Under the pieces are notes generated by a model, which saw nothing but the letters and a program-made list of their open reading frames with translations, was not told the origin of the DNA and made no database searches. Below are positions 37,184 to 46,116 of a DNA stretch of 46,134 nucleotides, piece by piece. The position numbers and the translations under genes are program-made. Numbering within the stretch: position 1 is the stretch's first letter; each line of letters begins with the position of its first letter. Location: positions 1 through 46,134 of the forward strand of contig JACAEO010000351.1 of assembly GCA_013388805.1 (NCBI GenBank), given 5' to 3'. The DNA is from Chloroflexota bacterium. GTDB taxonomy: Bacteria; Chloroflexota; Chloroflexia; Chloroflexales; Chloroflexaceae.

Positions 37184-38203
37184 GTGAATATTCGTGATGC
37201 GATCATTGCCGTTGTTGGCGGGCGTGACTTGAGCCAGGCCGAAGCCGCCACGGTCATGGAGCAGATCATGACCGGCGAGGCCACGCCGGCCCAGATTGGG
37301 GCCTTGCTCACCGCCCTGCACCTCAAGGGTGAGACTGACGCCGAGATCGCCGGGATGGCCGAGGTGATGCGCCTCAAAGCCACCCCGGTCTACTTTGATG
37401 GCCCGGTCGCCGATACATGCGGCACGGGTGGCGACGGCTCGCATAGCTTCAATATCAGCACGGCGGCTGCCTTTGTGGCCGCCGGGGCCGGCCTGACGGT
37501 CGCCAAGCACGGTAATCGGGCCATGTCGAGTGTCTGTGGCAGCGCCGATGTGCTCGAGGGCCTGGGGGTGAAGATCGAGCTCGATGCCGATGGCGTGGCC
37601 CGCTGCCTGCGCGAGGCCGGCATCGCCTTTATGTTCGCGCCGAAGTTTCACCCCGCCATGCGCTTCGCCGGGCCGGTGCGGCGCGAGATCGGGATCCGCA
37701 CCGCCTTCAACATCCTCGGCCCGCTCACCAACCCGGCCCGGGCCCGCCACCAGGTGCTCGGTGTCGCATCGGCAGCCCTCGCCGAGAAGCTGGCCCGCGC
37801 CCTCAGTCGCCTCGATACTGCCCATGCCCTCGTGGTCCACGGCGATGGTGGCGTGGACGAGTTGAGCCTCAGTGGCCCCAACCTGATCTATGAGGTGCAC
37901 GCTGGCCAGGCGCCGCGCATGTTCACGGTTGATGCCGAGGCGTTGGGCCTGGGGCGCGCCGGCGCCATGGCATTACGGGGCGGCGATGTGGCAACGAACG
38001 TCGCCATTGTGCGCGGGGTGCTCACCGGCGCCGATCATGGCCCCCGGCGCGATGTGGTGCTGCTCAACGCCGCCGCGGCCCTGGTCGCCGGCGATCGCGC
38101 CGCTGATCTGCGCGAGGGCCTGACCCTGGCTCGGGCCAGTATTGACGAGGGCCACGCCGCCCAGCGCCTGGAACGGCTGATTGTGGTCTCTAACACGGCA
38201 TAA
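37184..38203 (+). CDS. trpD: Anthranilate phosphoribosyltransferase
   Basis: A 339-residue TrpD, of usual length, which joins anthranilate to phosphoribosyl pyrophosphate in tryptophan synthesis. The glycine-rich PRPP motif DTCGTGGDGSHSFNIST is complete, followed by KHGNRAMSS, then GPLTNPA and the HGDGGVDELSL metal loop. The GTG at 37184 has GAGGT six bases upstream; the longer frame from 37100 is a repeat-derived extension. trpC follows after 37 bases. The other trp genes are not in the window. Confidence 0.95.
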   Translation: MNIRDAIIAVVGGRDLSQAEAATVMEQIMTGEATPAQIGALLTALHLKGETDAEIAGMAEVMRLKATPVYFDGPVADTCGTGGDGSHSFNISTAAAFVAAGAGLTVAKHGNRAMSSVCGSADVLEGLGVKIELDADGVARCLREAGIAFMFAPKFHPAMRFAGPVRREIGIRTAFNILGPLTNPARARHQVLGVASAALAEKLARALSRLDTAHALVVHGDGGVDELSLSGPNLIYEVHAGQAPRMFTVDAEALGLGRAGAMALRGGDVATNVAIVRGVLTGADHGPRRDVVLLNAAAALVAGDRAADLREGLTLARASIDEGHAAQRLERLIVVSNTA

Positions 38204-38240
38204 GTGGTTGATCCGGCACGTCCGAAGTGGAGAGATACCC

Positions 38241-39044
38241 GTGGCTGAGGAAACGATCCTGACCCGGATCCTGGCCCACAAGGTGGGGGAGGTGGCCCGG
38301 CAGAAGGTGAAGGTGCCGCTGCGCGAATTGGAACGGCGCGCGGCTCGTGCCCCCAGCCCGCGTGACTTCGCGTCGGCGCTGCGCCGCCCGCCTGCCACGG
38401 CCCTGATCGCCGAGGTGAAGAAAGCCTCCCCGAGCCGGGGCGTGCTGGTTGATCCGTTCGATCACCTGGCTCTGGCCCAGGCGTATATTGCTGCGGGTGC
38501 GGCCGCTATCTCGGTGCTCACCGATGTGCGCTTCTTCCAGGGCAGCCTCAAGTACCTCGAGGCGATTCGCCAGCTGCCGGCGGTGCCGCCGCTGCTACGC
38601 AAAGACTTTATTATCGATCCCTACCAGATCGTTGAGGCCCGCGCCTACGGCGCCGATGCCGTGCTGCTGATCGTGGGCGCGATCAGCGATGATGAGCGCC
38701 TGGAGGATATGCTGCTGCTTAGCCAGCATCTGGGTATGGAGGCCCTGGTCGAAGTCCACACCGAGGCCGAGCTGCAGCGCGCCCTGGCAGTTGGCGCCGC
38801 TGTCGTCGGGGTGAACAACCGTGACCTGCATCGCTTCGTGACCGACCTGGCCACGACGGCGCGCCTCGCCCGGCTGCTGCCTATGGGCCGCGGGCGACCG
38901 GTGCTGGTGAGCGAGAGCGGGATCTTCACCCCGGAGCATGTGACGCTGGTGCGCAGCTATGGCGCCGATGCCGTGCTGGTCGGCGAAGCATTGGTGACCG
39001 CGCCTGATGTTGGGGCCGCGGCCCGCGCGCTGGTCCTGGCCTGA
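38241..39044 (+). CDS. trpC: Indole-3-glycerol phosphate synthase
   Basis: A 267-residue TIM-barrel enzyme that closes the indole ring in tryptophan synthesis. Key motifs are present: LIAEVKKASPSRGVL, ISVLTDVRFFQGSL, PLLRKDFIIDPYQI, VGVNNRDL, and VLVSESGIFTPEH. It has no fused TrpF domain. The GTG at 38241 has GGAGAG six bases upstream. It is probably co-transcribed with trpD from the promoter at 37002. Confidence 0.95.
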   Translation: MAEETILTRILAHKVGEVARQKVKVPLRELERRAARAPSPRDFASALRRPPATALIAEVKKASPSRGVLVDPFDHLALAQAYIAAGAAAISVLTDVRFFQGSLKYLEAIRQLPAVPPLLRKDFIIDPYQIVEARAYGADAVLLIVGAISDDERLEDMLLLSQHLGMEALVEVHTEAELQRALAVGAAVVGVNNRDLHRFVTDLATTARLARLLPMGRGRPVLVSESGIFTPEHVTLVRSYGADAVLVGEALVTAPDVGAAARALVLA

Positions 39045-39118
39045 GCCGGGGTGCGCAACAGTGGTATGGTGCATGGCGTACAATCTCCAGGGGTATGCAA
39101 TAACCTTGGAGGACAACC

Positions 39119-39568
39119 ATGCTCTGTCCGCACTGTAATGCCACGAGCGACGAGGGACAGCGCTTTTGTTATAACTGTGGCGCACGGCTCGCGCCCGATC
39201 CGGCGCCGCCTGCCGCCCCACCGGCCGTAACCCGGCCGACGGTGGCGTTGCCGCCCGGTGCGCTGCCACCCACCAGCTACCAGCCAGCTCCGGGTGGCTA
39301 TGTTCCGCAGGTGGTGCCGAACAGCAACCTGGCGATCGCAAGCCTGGTGGCAGGCATCCTGGCCTGGGTGGCACTCCCGGTGATCGCCGCGCTGGTGGCT
39401 GTGGTCTGCGGGCATATGGCGCGCAGAGCGATCCGCGATTCCCACGGGCTGCTCGCCGGCGATGGCCTGGCGATCATCGGCCTGGTGCTCGGCTATGCCC
39501 AGCTAGCGATCATGGCCCTGGCCGTCTGCGCGGGGTTGTTCTTCCTGTTCCTCGCCGCGGCGATGTAG
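39119..39568 (+). CDS. Zinc-ribbon and DUF4190-type membrane protein
   Basis: A 149-residue protein. The first 20 residues form a zinc ribbon (CPHC ... CYNC), followed by a Pro/Ala-rich linker to about 65. Two membrane segments follow, with the DUF4190 pattern (NSNLAIASLVAGILAW, then GHMARRAIRDSHGLLAGDGLAIIGLVLGY). Proteins of this type are common in bacteria and have no known function. GGAGG lies before the ATG. A possible -10 (TACAAT, 39079-39084) lacks a good -35. A strong hairpin begins in the stop codon. Confidence 0.78.
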   Translation: MLCPHCNATSDEGQRFCYNCGARLAPDPAPPAAPPAVTRPTVALPPGALPPTSYQPAPGGYVPQVVPNSNLAIASLVAGILAWVALPVIAALVAVVCGHMARRAIRDSHGLLAGDGLAIIGLVLGYAQLAIMALAVCAGLFFLFLAAAM

Positions 39569-39602
39569 GGTCGAAGCATTGGCATCGCCAATGCTTCGAC
39601 CC
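39568..39602. terminator. Hairpin between convergent genes, without T-tract
   Basis: A perfect 16-bp stem (GGGTCGAAGCATTGGC and its complement) with a 3-base loop, starting at the last base of the DUF4190-type gene's stop codon. Neither strand has a following T-tract, so it may end transcription weakly in both directions or stabilise mRNA 3' ends. Confidence 0.6.
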
Positions 39603-39638
39603 TCCGGGGCGGGGGATAATCGGTCTGCTGGGTAGCGA

Positions 39639-40232
39639 TCAGCGTGGCGTTGCGAAGAGCTGTGTCCAGTAGTGGAAGTAGGGGTACGATGCGCCGGCCA
39701 GGGGGGCATCATCGGGCTGGAAGGTGTAGCCGATGCCGACGTGGACAAAGGAGCAGTTCAGGATGCTCTGGCGGTGGCTGCTGCTCTGCATCCAGCCAGC
39801 CATCACCGCCTCGGGGGTGGCGTAGCCGGCGGCAACGTTCTCGGCTACGGATGACCAGGCATAGCCAGCAGCGCTGGCCCGCTGGTCTGGGGTGCTACCC
39901 AGGCTGCCACGGTGGCTGACGAAGTCATTCACCGCCATGTCCTGGCTGTGGCGCTGGGCTGCGAGCGTAAGCTTCGTGTCAATGCTGACCGGCGGGCAGC
40001 CGGCGCGGGCGCGCTCGGCATTGAGCATGGCCAGGACCTGGGCCGCCATGGCCTGCTCCTCGGGCGTCTGCGGGCCGCTGGCGCCGGTGACCAGGGGCAA
40101 GAATACCCGTGCCGGAGCGGCGGGCGTTGGCTGAGCGAAGACCGAGGGGCTGAGGACGAGCGCTGCCAGCAGGATGAGCCAGACCGCGACGGTAGCGATG
40201 ATCGTTGGACGAGCGGAGCGATGATGGACCAT
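39639..40232 (-). CDS. Exported CAP/SCP-domain protein
   Basis: A 197-residue secreted protein. The N-terminus (ARPTIIATVAVWLILLAALV ending SVFAQ) is a signal peptide, followed by a Pro/Thr-rich stretch. The CAP domain starts around MAAQVLAMLNAERA, with LTLAAQRHSQDMAV and AENVAAGY signatures and a C-terminal HVGIGYTF strand. The domain is found in bacterial proteins of unclear activity, some of them wall- or lipid-binding. Two ATGs are possible (40283 and 40232); 40232 gives the cleaner signal peptide, but the TTAAC repeat lies only eight bases upstream. Confidence 0.85.
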   Translation of the reverse strand: MVHHRSARPTIIATVAVWLILLAALVLSPSVFAQPTPAAPARVFLPLVTGASGPQTPEEQAMAAQVLAMLNAERARAGCPPVSIDTKLTLAAQRHSQDMAVNDFVSHRGSLGSTPDQRASAAGYAWSSVAENVAAGYATPEAVMAGWMQSSSHRQSILNCSFVHVGIGYTFQPDDAPLAGASYPYFHYWTQLFATPR

Positions 40233-40239
40233 GGTTTTG

Positions 40240-40255
40240 GTTAATTTGGAGTTAA
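40240..40255 (-). promoter_or_regulatory. TTAAC-N6-TTAAC direct repeat near the CAP gene start
   Basis: On the minus strand TTAAC (40255-40251) and TTAAC (40244-40240), the same repeat unit and 11-bp period as at 32902-32917. Its nearness to the ATG would suit a repressor, or the true start may be further downstream. Confidence 0.4.
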
Positions 40256-40358
40256 AACGACCGTACCCGTCGCAGGATACCATCCCGCTCTGGGGATAGC
40301 CATGGCCCCATGGTCCTATTCTTCACTACTCCTTTGGGTATGCTGGCGGCACAAACGC

Positions 40359-40388
40359 GGGGCGGGGTCACATCGGCGGCCCCGCCCC
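40359..40388 (-). terminator. Hairpin downstream of hpf
   Basis: A 9-bp stem of GGGGCGGGG with CCCCGCCCC and a 12-base loop, followed on the minus strand by GCGTTTGTG. It lies 23 bases past the hpf stop; the short T-run makes an intrinsic terminator plausible. Confidence 0.55.
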
Positions 40389-40410
40389 TGGCGTGCTACG
40401 GTCCGGCCTC

Positions 40411-40983
40411 CTATGCCGTCTCAGGGATAATCACGCCGTAGGCGCCATCACGGCGGCGGTAGAGGACGTTGACCTGCATCGTCTCGGCGTCCTGGAAGAC
40501 GAAGAAGTTGTGGCCGAGCAGCTCCATCTGTTCGATGGCATCCTCGGTGAACATCGGGCGGAGCTTGAACTGCTTGGTCCGGATCACGGCCGGAGGCTGG
40601 GCTTCCTCGGCTTCGGGTTCGACGATCGCCACGCTGGGCTCGAGCTCGACGAAGGGTTCGGCTGGCCGCCGGGGGCGGCCCTTGCGCCAGAACTTCTCTT
40701 TGTAGCGCGTGATCTGGCGCTGGAGCACCTCCTGGACCGCGTCGACGGCGGTGTAGAGGTCGGGCGCCTGCTCCTCAGCGCGCAGGTAAACACCGTGCTC
40801 GCCAACGAGGGTCACCTGCACCCGGTGCACCTCGCCGGCATTGCGCTGCATCTCCGTGTGGACCTCGACGGTAGCGCTGGTAATCCCGTCCATATAGCGC
40901 GCGAGCTTGCTCAACTTCTCATCGATATGGCGGCGTTGGCGCTCGGTGATCTTGGCGTTGCGGCTTTTGACGGTTAATTCCAT
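40411..40983 (-). CDS. hpf: Ribosome hibernation promoting factor, long form
   Basis: A 190-residue HPF that pairs 70S ribosomes into inactive 100S dimers in stationary phase. The N-terminal domain (residues 1-100) has the beta-alpha-beta pattern with YTAVDAVQEVLQRQI. The linker is rich in Glu and Pro. The C-terminal 60 residues (KQFKLRPMFTEDAIEQMELLGHNFFVFQDAETMQVNVLYRRRDGAYGVI) form the dimerisation domain of long HPFs. GGAGG lies six bases before the ATG. A long leader with a 16-bp hairpin precedes it. Confidence 0.93.
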   Translation of the reverse strand: MELTVKSRNAKITERQRRHIDEKLSKLARYMDGITSATVEVHTEMQRNAGEVHRVQVTLVGEHGVYLRAEEQAPDLYTAVDAVQEVLQRQITRYKEKFWRKGRPRRPAEPFVELEPSVAIVEPEAEEAQPPAVIRTKQFKLRPMFTEDAIEQMELLGHNFFVFQDAETMQVNVLYRRRDGAYGVIIPETA

Positions 40984-41041
40984 CGTGGTCCTCCATCCCT
41001 GCGGAGCGCGGGCACCGGCGCCCGCGCTCCGGTCGATCAGA

Positions 41042-41084
41042 TCGCCAGAGCCCTCGGACGCACGCTGACCGAGGGCTCTGGCGA
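41042..41084 (-). promoter_or_regulatory. Perfect 16-bp hairpin upstream of hpf
   Basis: TCGCCAGAGCCCTCGG pairs perfectly with its complement across an 11-base loop, ending 58 bases before the hpf ATG. There is no T-tract, so it is not a standard terminator. It may be a leader structure controlling hpf. Confidence 0.55.
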
Positions 41085-41560
41085 CTGTTACAAAGCTACG
41101 CAGGCTGCATTGTCGGCGTGGTCATGACCCATCGCTTGCCGCTTCCTGCTGCACCGCGCGACAGCGCTGTGTCGCGCTCTGCCGCTACTGCCGGTGCGTT
41201 GCCAGGGGATGCGTGCGCAACGCTGATGACCGGCACGGCGGTAGAAGATGTTGCTTCCTGTGAATTGTACTATGTGGGGGAGGGCGATTCAATAGCGAAA
41301 CAGCGCAGCTCTCTTAACGCAGCAGGCCGGGCATCATGCCCGGCCTGGCAGCTAACCCGCAGTGCGCATAGACTGGTTCGCAGCGGCGCACACCTCCGGC
41401 GCGCGGTAAGGGGGTGGGCTGTAGTGCTCGGTGAAACGTCTTTGCGCGTCGGCCCCGACGCGGCACTTGCCGCCGCGAACGCTCCCCCTTCGAGTACAGA
41501 GCATACCAGCCGATGATGAATCCGGGCTGACATTCGGTGCCCGGGCGGATGAGGGAAGCG
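41085..41560. other. Intergenic region with a 12-bp hairpin, no gene seen
   Basis: About 475 bases between hpf and the glycosyltransferase stop. It holds a perfect stem of 12 bp with a 1-base centre, CAGGCCGGGCAT-C-ATGCCCGGCCTG (41323-41347), with no T-tract. Open frames on both strands overlap one another, lack ribosome sites and have poor composition, so none is called. Confidence 0.45.
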
Positions 41561-42841
41561 TTATCCGCCCGCCAGCCTGGTCCGGGCCAGGTCGTGGTAG
41601 AAGCTGCGGGCACGCTGGTAGGCGGCGTCCCAGGTGTAGGCACGGAACACCTTGGCCCGTCCTGCCGCGCCAAGCGCCCCGGCCAGGGCGCGGTCGTCGA
41701 GCAGGCGCTGGAGCGTAGCGGCAAGCGCGGCTACGTCGCCGAAGGGCACCAGCATGCCATTCACGCCGTCGTCGATGACATCTGGTACACCGCCAGCGTA
41801 CGCGCCAACGACGGGCACCGCGTAGCACCAGGCTTCCAGGTAGGCGATGCCGAAGCTGTCGGTACGTGATGGCTGGGCGTAGACGTCGGCGGCGGCCAGG
41901 GCATCGCGCCGGATGGCGTCGCTCACATAGCCGAGCACGCGGGTGCGCGCGCGCTCCTCGGGCGGTAGGCCGCGGTAGTGCTCTGCGAAGTGGCTCAGGA
42001 TGGGGCCGCACTGCACCCAGGTGGCTGCGCTCCCCGCGGCCCAGAGCCGGCGCATGGCTGTGAGGACGTGCAGCGTGCCCTTGTCGAAGGCGGCGGCGCC
42101 GAGACTGAGCACGATCGGCCCGCTGATGCTCTGCGTCGCGCGAAAGCGGGCGCCATCGCCGCCCGCCACTTCGGCCGGGTCAACCCCGGCGCCTACCACG
42201 CGCACGCGTTCGGCTGGCACGCCCCGGCCCAGCAGAAAGTCGCGCTCCAGTCCGGTCATCGTCGCCACCCCGTCGCTTGCGCGCAGCAGCCCGATCTGGT
42301 GGGGCATGCTGTAGTAGCGCACGATCTGCCGCGTGCCTGGTTCGCCCAGGTGCACAAAGGGGGTACAGAGGTGCGGGATCCTGCGTCGCTGCGCCCAGCG
42401 GACGACCGGGATGATCGCGAAGTCCAGGGTGATGTTGGTGGTGTGCACCAGGGCCACGTCGGCCAGTTCAGGAGCGCTGGCCAGGTAGCGTTCCAGCTCG
42501 GGCAGCTGCGGGGTAAGTGTGGCCATGCGGCGCAGCAGCGGTGCTACGGGTCGGCCCAGGCGCCCGATCTCGACCATTAGCCGGCGCAGGACGGGGTACA
42601 CAAGTGGCGGACCGGGGAGGCGGCGCACCGGGAAGCGGCGCACGCGCACGCCGTGATGCGCCGACTCGCGTTCCGCCACGGTGGCCTTGCCGGGCGCCCA
42701 GAAGTGCTCCAGGTCAAGCGCATCGCTGCTGAGGACCGTCACCTGATGGCCTTCGCGCACCAGGCGCTCGCCAATCTCGATGAAGTAGCGCGAAGCTCCC
42801 GAGGCGGGGTTGTAGAGCTGGTTGACGTGGAGGAAGTGCAT
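41561..42841 (-). CDS. Glycosyltransferase family 4 protein
   Basis: A 426-residue GT-B-fold retaining glycosyltransferase. The N-terminal half begins MHFLHVNQLYNPASGASRYFIEIGERL, the acceptor-side pattern. The sugar-nucleotide half has the motif PSRTDSFGIAYLEAW, with the E-x7-E-type acidic pair, and GGVPDVIDDGVNG. No signal peptide. Product and acceptor are unknown. Its ATG directly follows the TAG of the DUF255 gene (no gap), so it is translationally coupled to that gene. Confidence 0.88.
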   Translation of the reverse strand: MHFLHVNQLYNPASGASRYFIEIGERLVREGHQVTVLSSDALDLEHFWAPGKATVAERESAHHGVRVRRFPVRRLPGPPLVYPVLRRLMVEIGRLGRPVAPLLRRMATLTPQLPELERYLASAPELADVALVHTTNITLDFAIIPVVRWAQRRRIPHLCTPFVHLGEPGTRQIVRYYSMPHQIGLLRASDGVATMTGLERDFLLGRGVPAERVRVVGAGVDPAEVAGGDGARFRATQSISGPIVLSLGAAAFDKGTLHVLTAMRRLWAAGSAATWVQCGPILSHFAEHYRGLPPEERARTRVLGYVSDAIRRDALAAADVYAQPSRTDSFGIAYLEAWCYAVPVVGAYAGGVPDVIDDGVNGMLVPFGDVAALAATLQRLLDDRALAGALGAAGRAKVFRAYTWDAAYQRARSFYHDLARTRLAGG

Positions 42842-44965
42842 CTACGCCGGCAGTTGCGCCGCCAGGGCCTCCGGGGTCTGCACGGGCAGATTGCAGGCGA
42901 AGCGCGCGCAGACATAGGCGGTCGCGGCGCCGCCGATCGCTTCACGCTGCGCCAGCAGCGGGGTCAGGCCCGCAGCCAGCGTATCGCCCGGCGGCATCCG
43001 GGCCACCACCATGTGGGGGCGGTATGAAGCGAGGGCGACCTGCAGCAGCGCCCGGGTGTCGGCCGCATCGGGCGCGCCGACGATCGCCAGTTCGGTGATC
43101 GGCGTGGCGGCCAGGTCGGCGGCGCAGAGCATGCGCCCGAAGCCGGCGGGGAAGCGGGCCAGCATCGTGGCCTGCCCGGCGAGCACCGCCTCGGCGCACT
43201 GGCGGTAGCGCTCGCGGCCGCTGAGCGCGTCCAGGCGCAGCAGCACCTCAGCGGCCACCGAGTTGCCCGAGGGGGTGGCATTGTCGCCAGCATCGCGTGG
43301 CCGCGCCACCAGCGCCTCGTGGTCGCGGGCGGTGTCGTAGAAGCCGGCGATACGCTCGTCCCAGAACAGGTCGATCATGGCATCAGCCAGCGCCAGACTC
43401 TCGCGCAGCCAGGCCGGATCGCCATCAGCGGCGTGGAGGGCGAGCAGGCCATCGATGAGCAGGGCGTAGTCCTCGAGGAAGGCCGGCGGACCGGTGCGGC
43501 CGTCCTTCCAGGAGCGCAGCAGGCGCCCATCGGGGCGGCGCAGGTGGGCGAGCAGGAAGTGGGCGCACGAGCGAGCGATCGCCAGGTAGCGATCGCTGCC
43601 GAGCGGCAGGCTGGCTGCGGCGAAGGCGCGCAGCGCCATGCCATTCCAGGCGGTGATGATCTTTTCGTCACGGAAGGGCCGCGGGCGGCGCTCGCGGGCG
43701 GCAAAGAGCTGTGCGCGCCCACGGCTGGCGACCTGTTCCAGTCGTTCCGGGCTGGCGCCGGTGACACGTGCTACCTCGGCGATCTCACGGGGCAGGTTGA
43801 GGATATTCTTGCCCTCGAAGTTACCCGTGCGGCTGACGTCGTAGAGCTGGCAGAAGAGCGCCGCGTCTTCGCCCAGATGCTCGCGCACCTCGTCGGGGCT
43901 CCAGACATAGAAGGCGCCTTCCTCGGCGTGGGCGGCGTCGGGGAAGGGCAGGCTATCGGCGTCCTGCGTGCTGTAGAAGCCGCCCTGCGGGTGGTGTAGC
44001 TCGCGGGCCATGTAGTCGAGCGTCTCCACGGCAATCTGGCGATAGAAGGGCATGCCGGTGAGCTGGAAGGTCTCCAGGTAGAGACGGGCGAGCAGGGCGT
44101 TGTCGTAGAGCATCTTCTCGAAGTGCGGCACCAGCCAGCGGGCATCGACGCTGTAGCGATGGAAGCCGCCGCCGAGCTGGTCGTAGATCCCGCCGCGCGC
44201 CATCTTGTGCAGGGTGAGCTCGAGCATCGGTAGCGCCTCGGGCACGCCGCGCAGGTGGGCGCGCAGCAGCGCCTCGAGCAGATTGGGCTGCGGGAAGCGG
44301 GGCGCCCCGCCGAAGCCGCCCTCCTGCCAGTCGAACTGGCGGCCCACCAGCGCCACGGCGTTGTGCAGCAGGGCTGCACCGTCGGGCAGGGGTGCGCCAT
44401 CGCCCGCGCCCACGCGGGTGAGGCGAGTGATATGCTCCACCAGTTCGTTCCCCGAGGAGACAAGCTCACTGCGCCGGGTGTGAAAGGCCTCAGCCACGCG
44501 TTGCAGGACCTGCTTCCAGCTCGGCATACGGTAGCGTGCGGCCCTGGCGTCAGGCGGGAAGTAGGTGCCGCCGTAGAAGGGCGTGCCATCGGGCAGGCAG
44601 AAGACATTGAGCGGCCAGCCGCCCTGGCCGGTCATCGCCTGGACGGCCGTCATGTAGATGCTGTCGAGATCCGGCCGCTCCTCGCGATCGACCTTGATAT
44701 TGACGAAGTACTCATTCTGCAGCGCGGCGGTAGCCGCATCCTCGAAGCTCTCGTGGGCCATCACATGGCACCAGTGGCACGCGGCATAGCCGATACTCAC
44801 CAGGATCGGCTTGTCTTCGCGCCGGGCAAGCGCCAGCGCTTCCGGCCCCCACTCGTACCAATCGACAGGGTTATGGGCGTGCTGCAGCAGGTAGGGACTG
44901 GCCGCGTGGATCAGGCGGTTGGTATACCGGGGCTTCCCGGAAGCGTCGAGCTGGATACTGGGCAT
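42842..44965 (-). CDS. DUF255 thioredoxin-like protein (YyaL/SSP411 family)
   Basis: A 707-residue cytosolic protein. Residues 10-170 are a thioredoxin-like DUF255 domain with the CHWC motif ([17 protein letters not shown]). The rest is an (alpha/alpha)6 barrel of the six-hairpin glycosidase type, with [33 protein letters not shown] and [24 protein letters not shown]. Family members are common but the reaction is unknown; a sugar- or N-acyl-processing role is only suggested by the fold. AAGGT lies eight bases before the ATG. It is coupled to the glycosyltransferase. Confidence 0.9.
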   Translation of the reverse strand: MPSIQLDASGKPRYTNRLIHAASPYLLQHAHNPVDWYEWGPEALALARREDKPILVSIGYAACHWCHVMAHESFEDAATAALQNEYFVNIKVDREERPDLDSIYMTAVQAMTGQGGWPLNVFCLPDGTPFYGGTYFPPDARAARYRMPSWKQVLQRVAEAFHTRRSELVSSGNELVEHITRLTRVGAGDGAPLPDGAALLHNAVALVGRQFDWQEGGFGGAPRFPQPNLLEALLRAHLRGVPEALPMLELTLHKMARGGIYDQLGGGFHRYSVDARWLVPHFEKMLYDNALLARLYLETFQLTGMPFYRQIAVETLDYMARELHHPQGGFYSTQDADSLPFPDAAHAEEGAFYVWSPDEVREHLGEDAALFCQLYDVSRTGNFEGKNILNLPREIAEVARVTGASPERLEQVASRGRAQLFAARERRPRPFRDEKIITAWNGMALRAFAAASLPLGSDRYLAIARSCAHFLLAHLRRPDGRLLRSWKDGRTGPPAFLEDYALLIDGLLALHAADGDPAWLRESLALADAMIDLFWDERIAGFYDTARDHEALVARPRDAGDNATPSGNSVAAEVLLRLDALSGRERYRQCAEAVLAGQATMLARFPAGFGRMLCAADLAATPITELAIVGAPDAADTRALLQVALASYRPHMVVARMPPGDTLAAGLTPLLAQREAIGGAATAYVCARFACNLPVQTPEALAAQLPA

Positions 44966-45034
44966 ACACCGTGACCTTGCTGGTAGCGGGTGTCCGGGCA
45001 GGCCTCCCGGCTCAGGCGATGGTTCAGCCTTGCC

Positions 45035-45937
45035 TTAGCGCGTCACAGGTTGTGACCGCGGCTCGTAGCTGCACACGATCAACTCCGGGACATTGCCGCG
45101 CTTCTTGCCATCACAGTTGATCTTGCGGCTGGCATAGATGCTTTCGTGAACGGGCTGGCCGGCATAGAGCGTTCGCGCCAGGTCGGTGTAGGAATTGCTG
45201 AGCATCACGAAGCAGCCCCGTTCGGCGAGGGCCATGAAGACAGTGGCCAGGCGCCGTTGCTCAGCCTCGGCGAAGCCCTGGTGGGTATAGGCGGTGAAGG
45301 AGGCGGTCGCGCTCACCGGCACGTAGGGCGGGTCGAAGTAGACAAGATCACCCGGTTCGGCCCGTTCGAGCACGGCACTGAAATCGCCCACGTGCAACTC
45401 AACCTGTTGCAGTGCGCGGCTGACTTCACGCATATTCTCTGGATCAACGATCAGCGGATTGCGATAGTTGCCGAAGGGGGCGTTAAACTGGCCCCGATTG
45501 TTGAGCCGGTAGAGTCCATTGTAGCATGTACGATTGAGAAAAATCGTGCGGGCCGCGAGCTCGACCTTGGGGCGCTGCTGGAAGTCCGGGTGGCGGTCCC
45601 ATCCCCGGATGGCATAGAAGAACTCGCGGTCGCCGAAGTGGGGCCGCAGGTCGAGCAGCAGCGCGATCAACTCCTCGACGTGGTCGCGCACCGACTCGTA
45701 GCAAGCGATGAGCTCGGGGTTGTAGTCGCTGAGCACGGCGGAGCCGCGCAGCCGCCCGCTGTTCCAAAGATGAAAGAAGAGCGCCCCACCGCCGACGAAC
45801 GGCTCGTGGTAGCGCCGGAAGCGTGTGGGCAGCCGGGTCATCAGCTCGGGCAGCAACTGGCCCTTACCGCCGGCCCACTTCAAGAAGGGTCGAGCAGGCA
45901 CCGAACGCTCCAACCACACGGCGGGCCGACGTGCCAT
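45035..45937 (-). CDS. dam: DNA adenine methylase (Dam, D12 class)
   Basis: A 300-residue N6-adenine methyltransferase of the Dam/DpnM type. Motifs follow the alpha order: SAM motif I FLKWAGGKGQLLPEL and EPFVGGGALFFHLW, then the target-recognition region, then catalytic DPPY (VYFDPPYVPVS). NRTCYNGLYRLNNRGQFNAPFG is typical. The start at 45937 is uncertain because no good ribosome site is seen. The longer frame to 45982 begins in MCYN, which is the promoter -10 element, so it is rejected. No partner endonuclease is present. Confidence 0.9.
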   Translation of the reverse strand: MARRPAVWLERSVPARPFLKWAGGKGQLLPELMTRLPTRFRRYHEPFVGGGALFFHLWNSGRLRGSAVLSDYNPELIACYESVRDHVEELIALLLDLRPHFGDREFFYAIRGWDRHPDFQQRPKVELAARTIFLNRTCYNGLYRLNNRGQFNAPFGNYRNPLIVDPENMREVSRALQQVELHVGDFSAVLERAEPGDLVYFDPPYVPVSATASFTAYTHQGFAEAEQRRLATVFMALAERGCFVMLSNSYTDLARTLYAGQPVHESIYASRKINCDGKKRGNVPELIVCSYEPRSQPVTR

Positions 45938-45970
45938 CAGGCCGGCCTGCACGGTCAATGCTGAGCCCGG

Positions 45971-45979
45971 ATTATAGCA
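45971..45979 (-). promoter_or_regulatory. Extended -10 promoter of dam
   Basis: On the minus strand TGCTATAAT, preceded by ATG, with no matching -35 box at 16-18 bp. A TGn extended -10 can work without one. Transcripts would begin close to 45964. Confidence 0.6.
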
Positions 45980-46116
45980 CATCGCTCACCCGTGCGCCGA
46001 GGGGCGTCTTGGGGGCACAGGGCTTGAGCAAAGTCCGTACGTTCGGCCACAAAAGAACACCCGGTCTGTTAGTATGGAGCTATCCCACAACCATGCTGAC
46101 AGACGAGGTGTTCACG

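Noticed and set aside
41118-41516. 132-residue plus-strand frame between hpf and the glycosyltransferase
   Set aside because: No ribosome site, overlaps a hairpin and opposing frames, and its composition is unlike real genes in the window.
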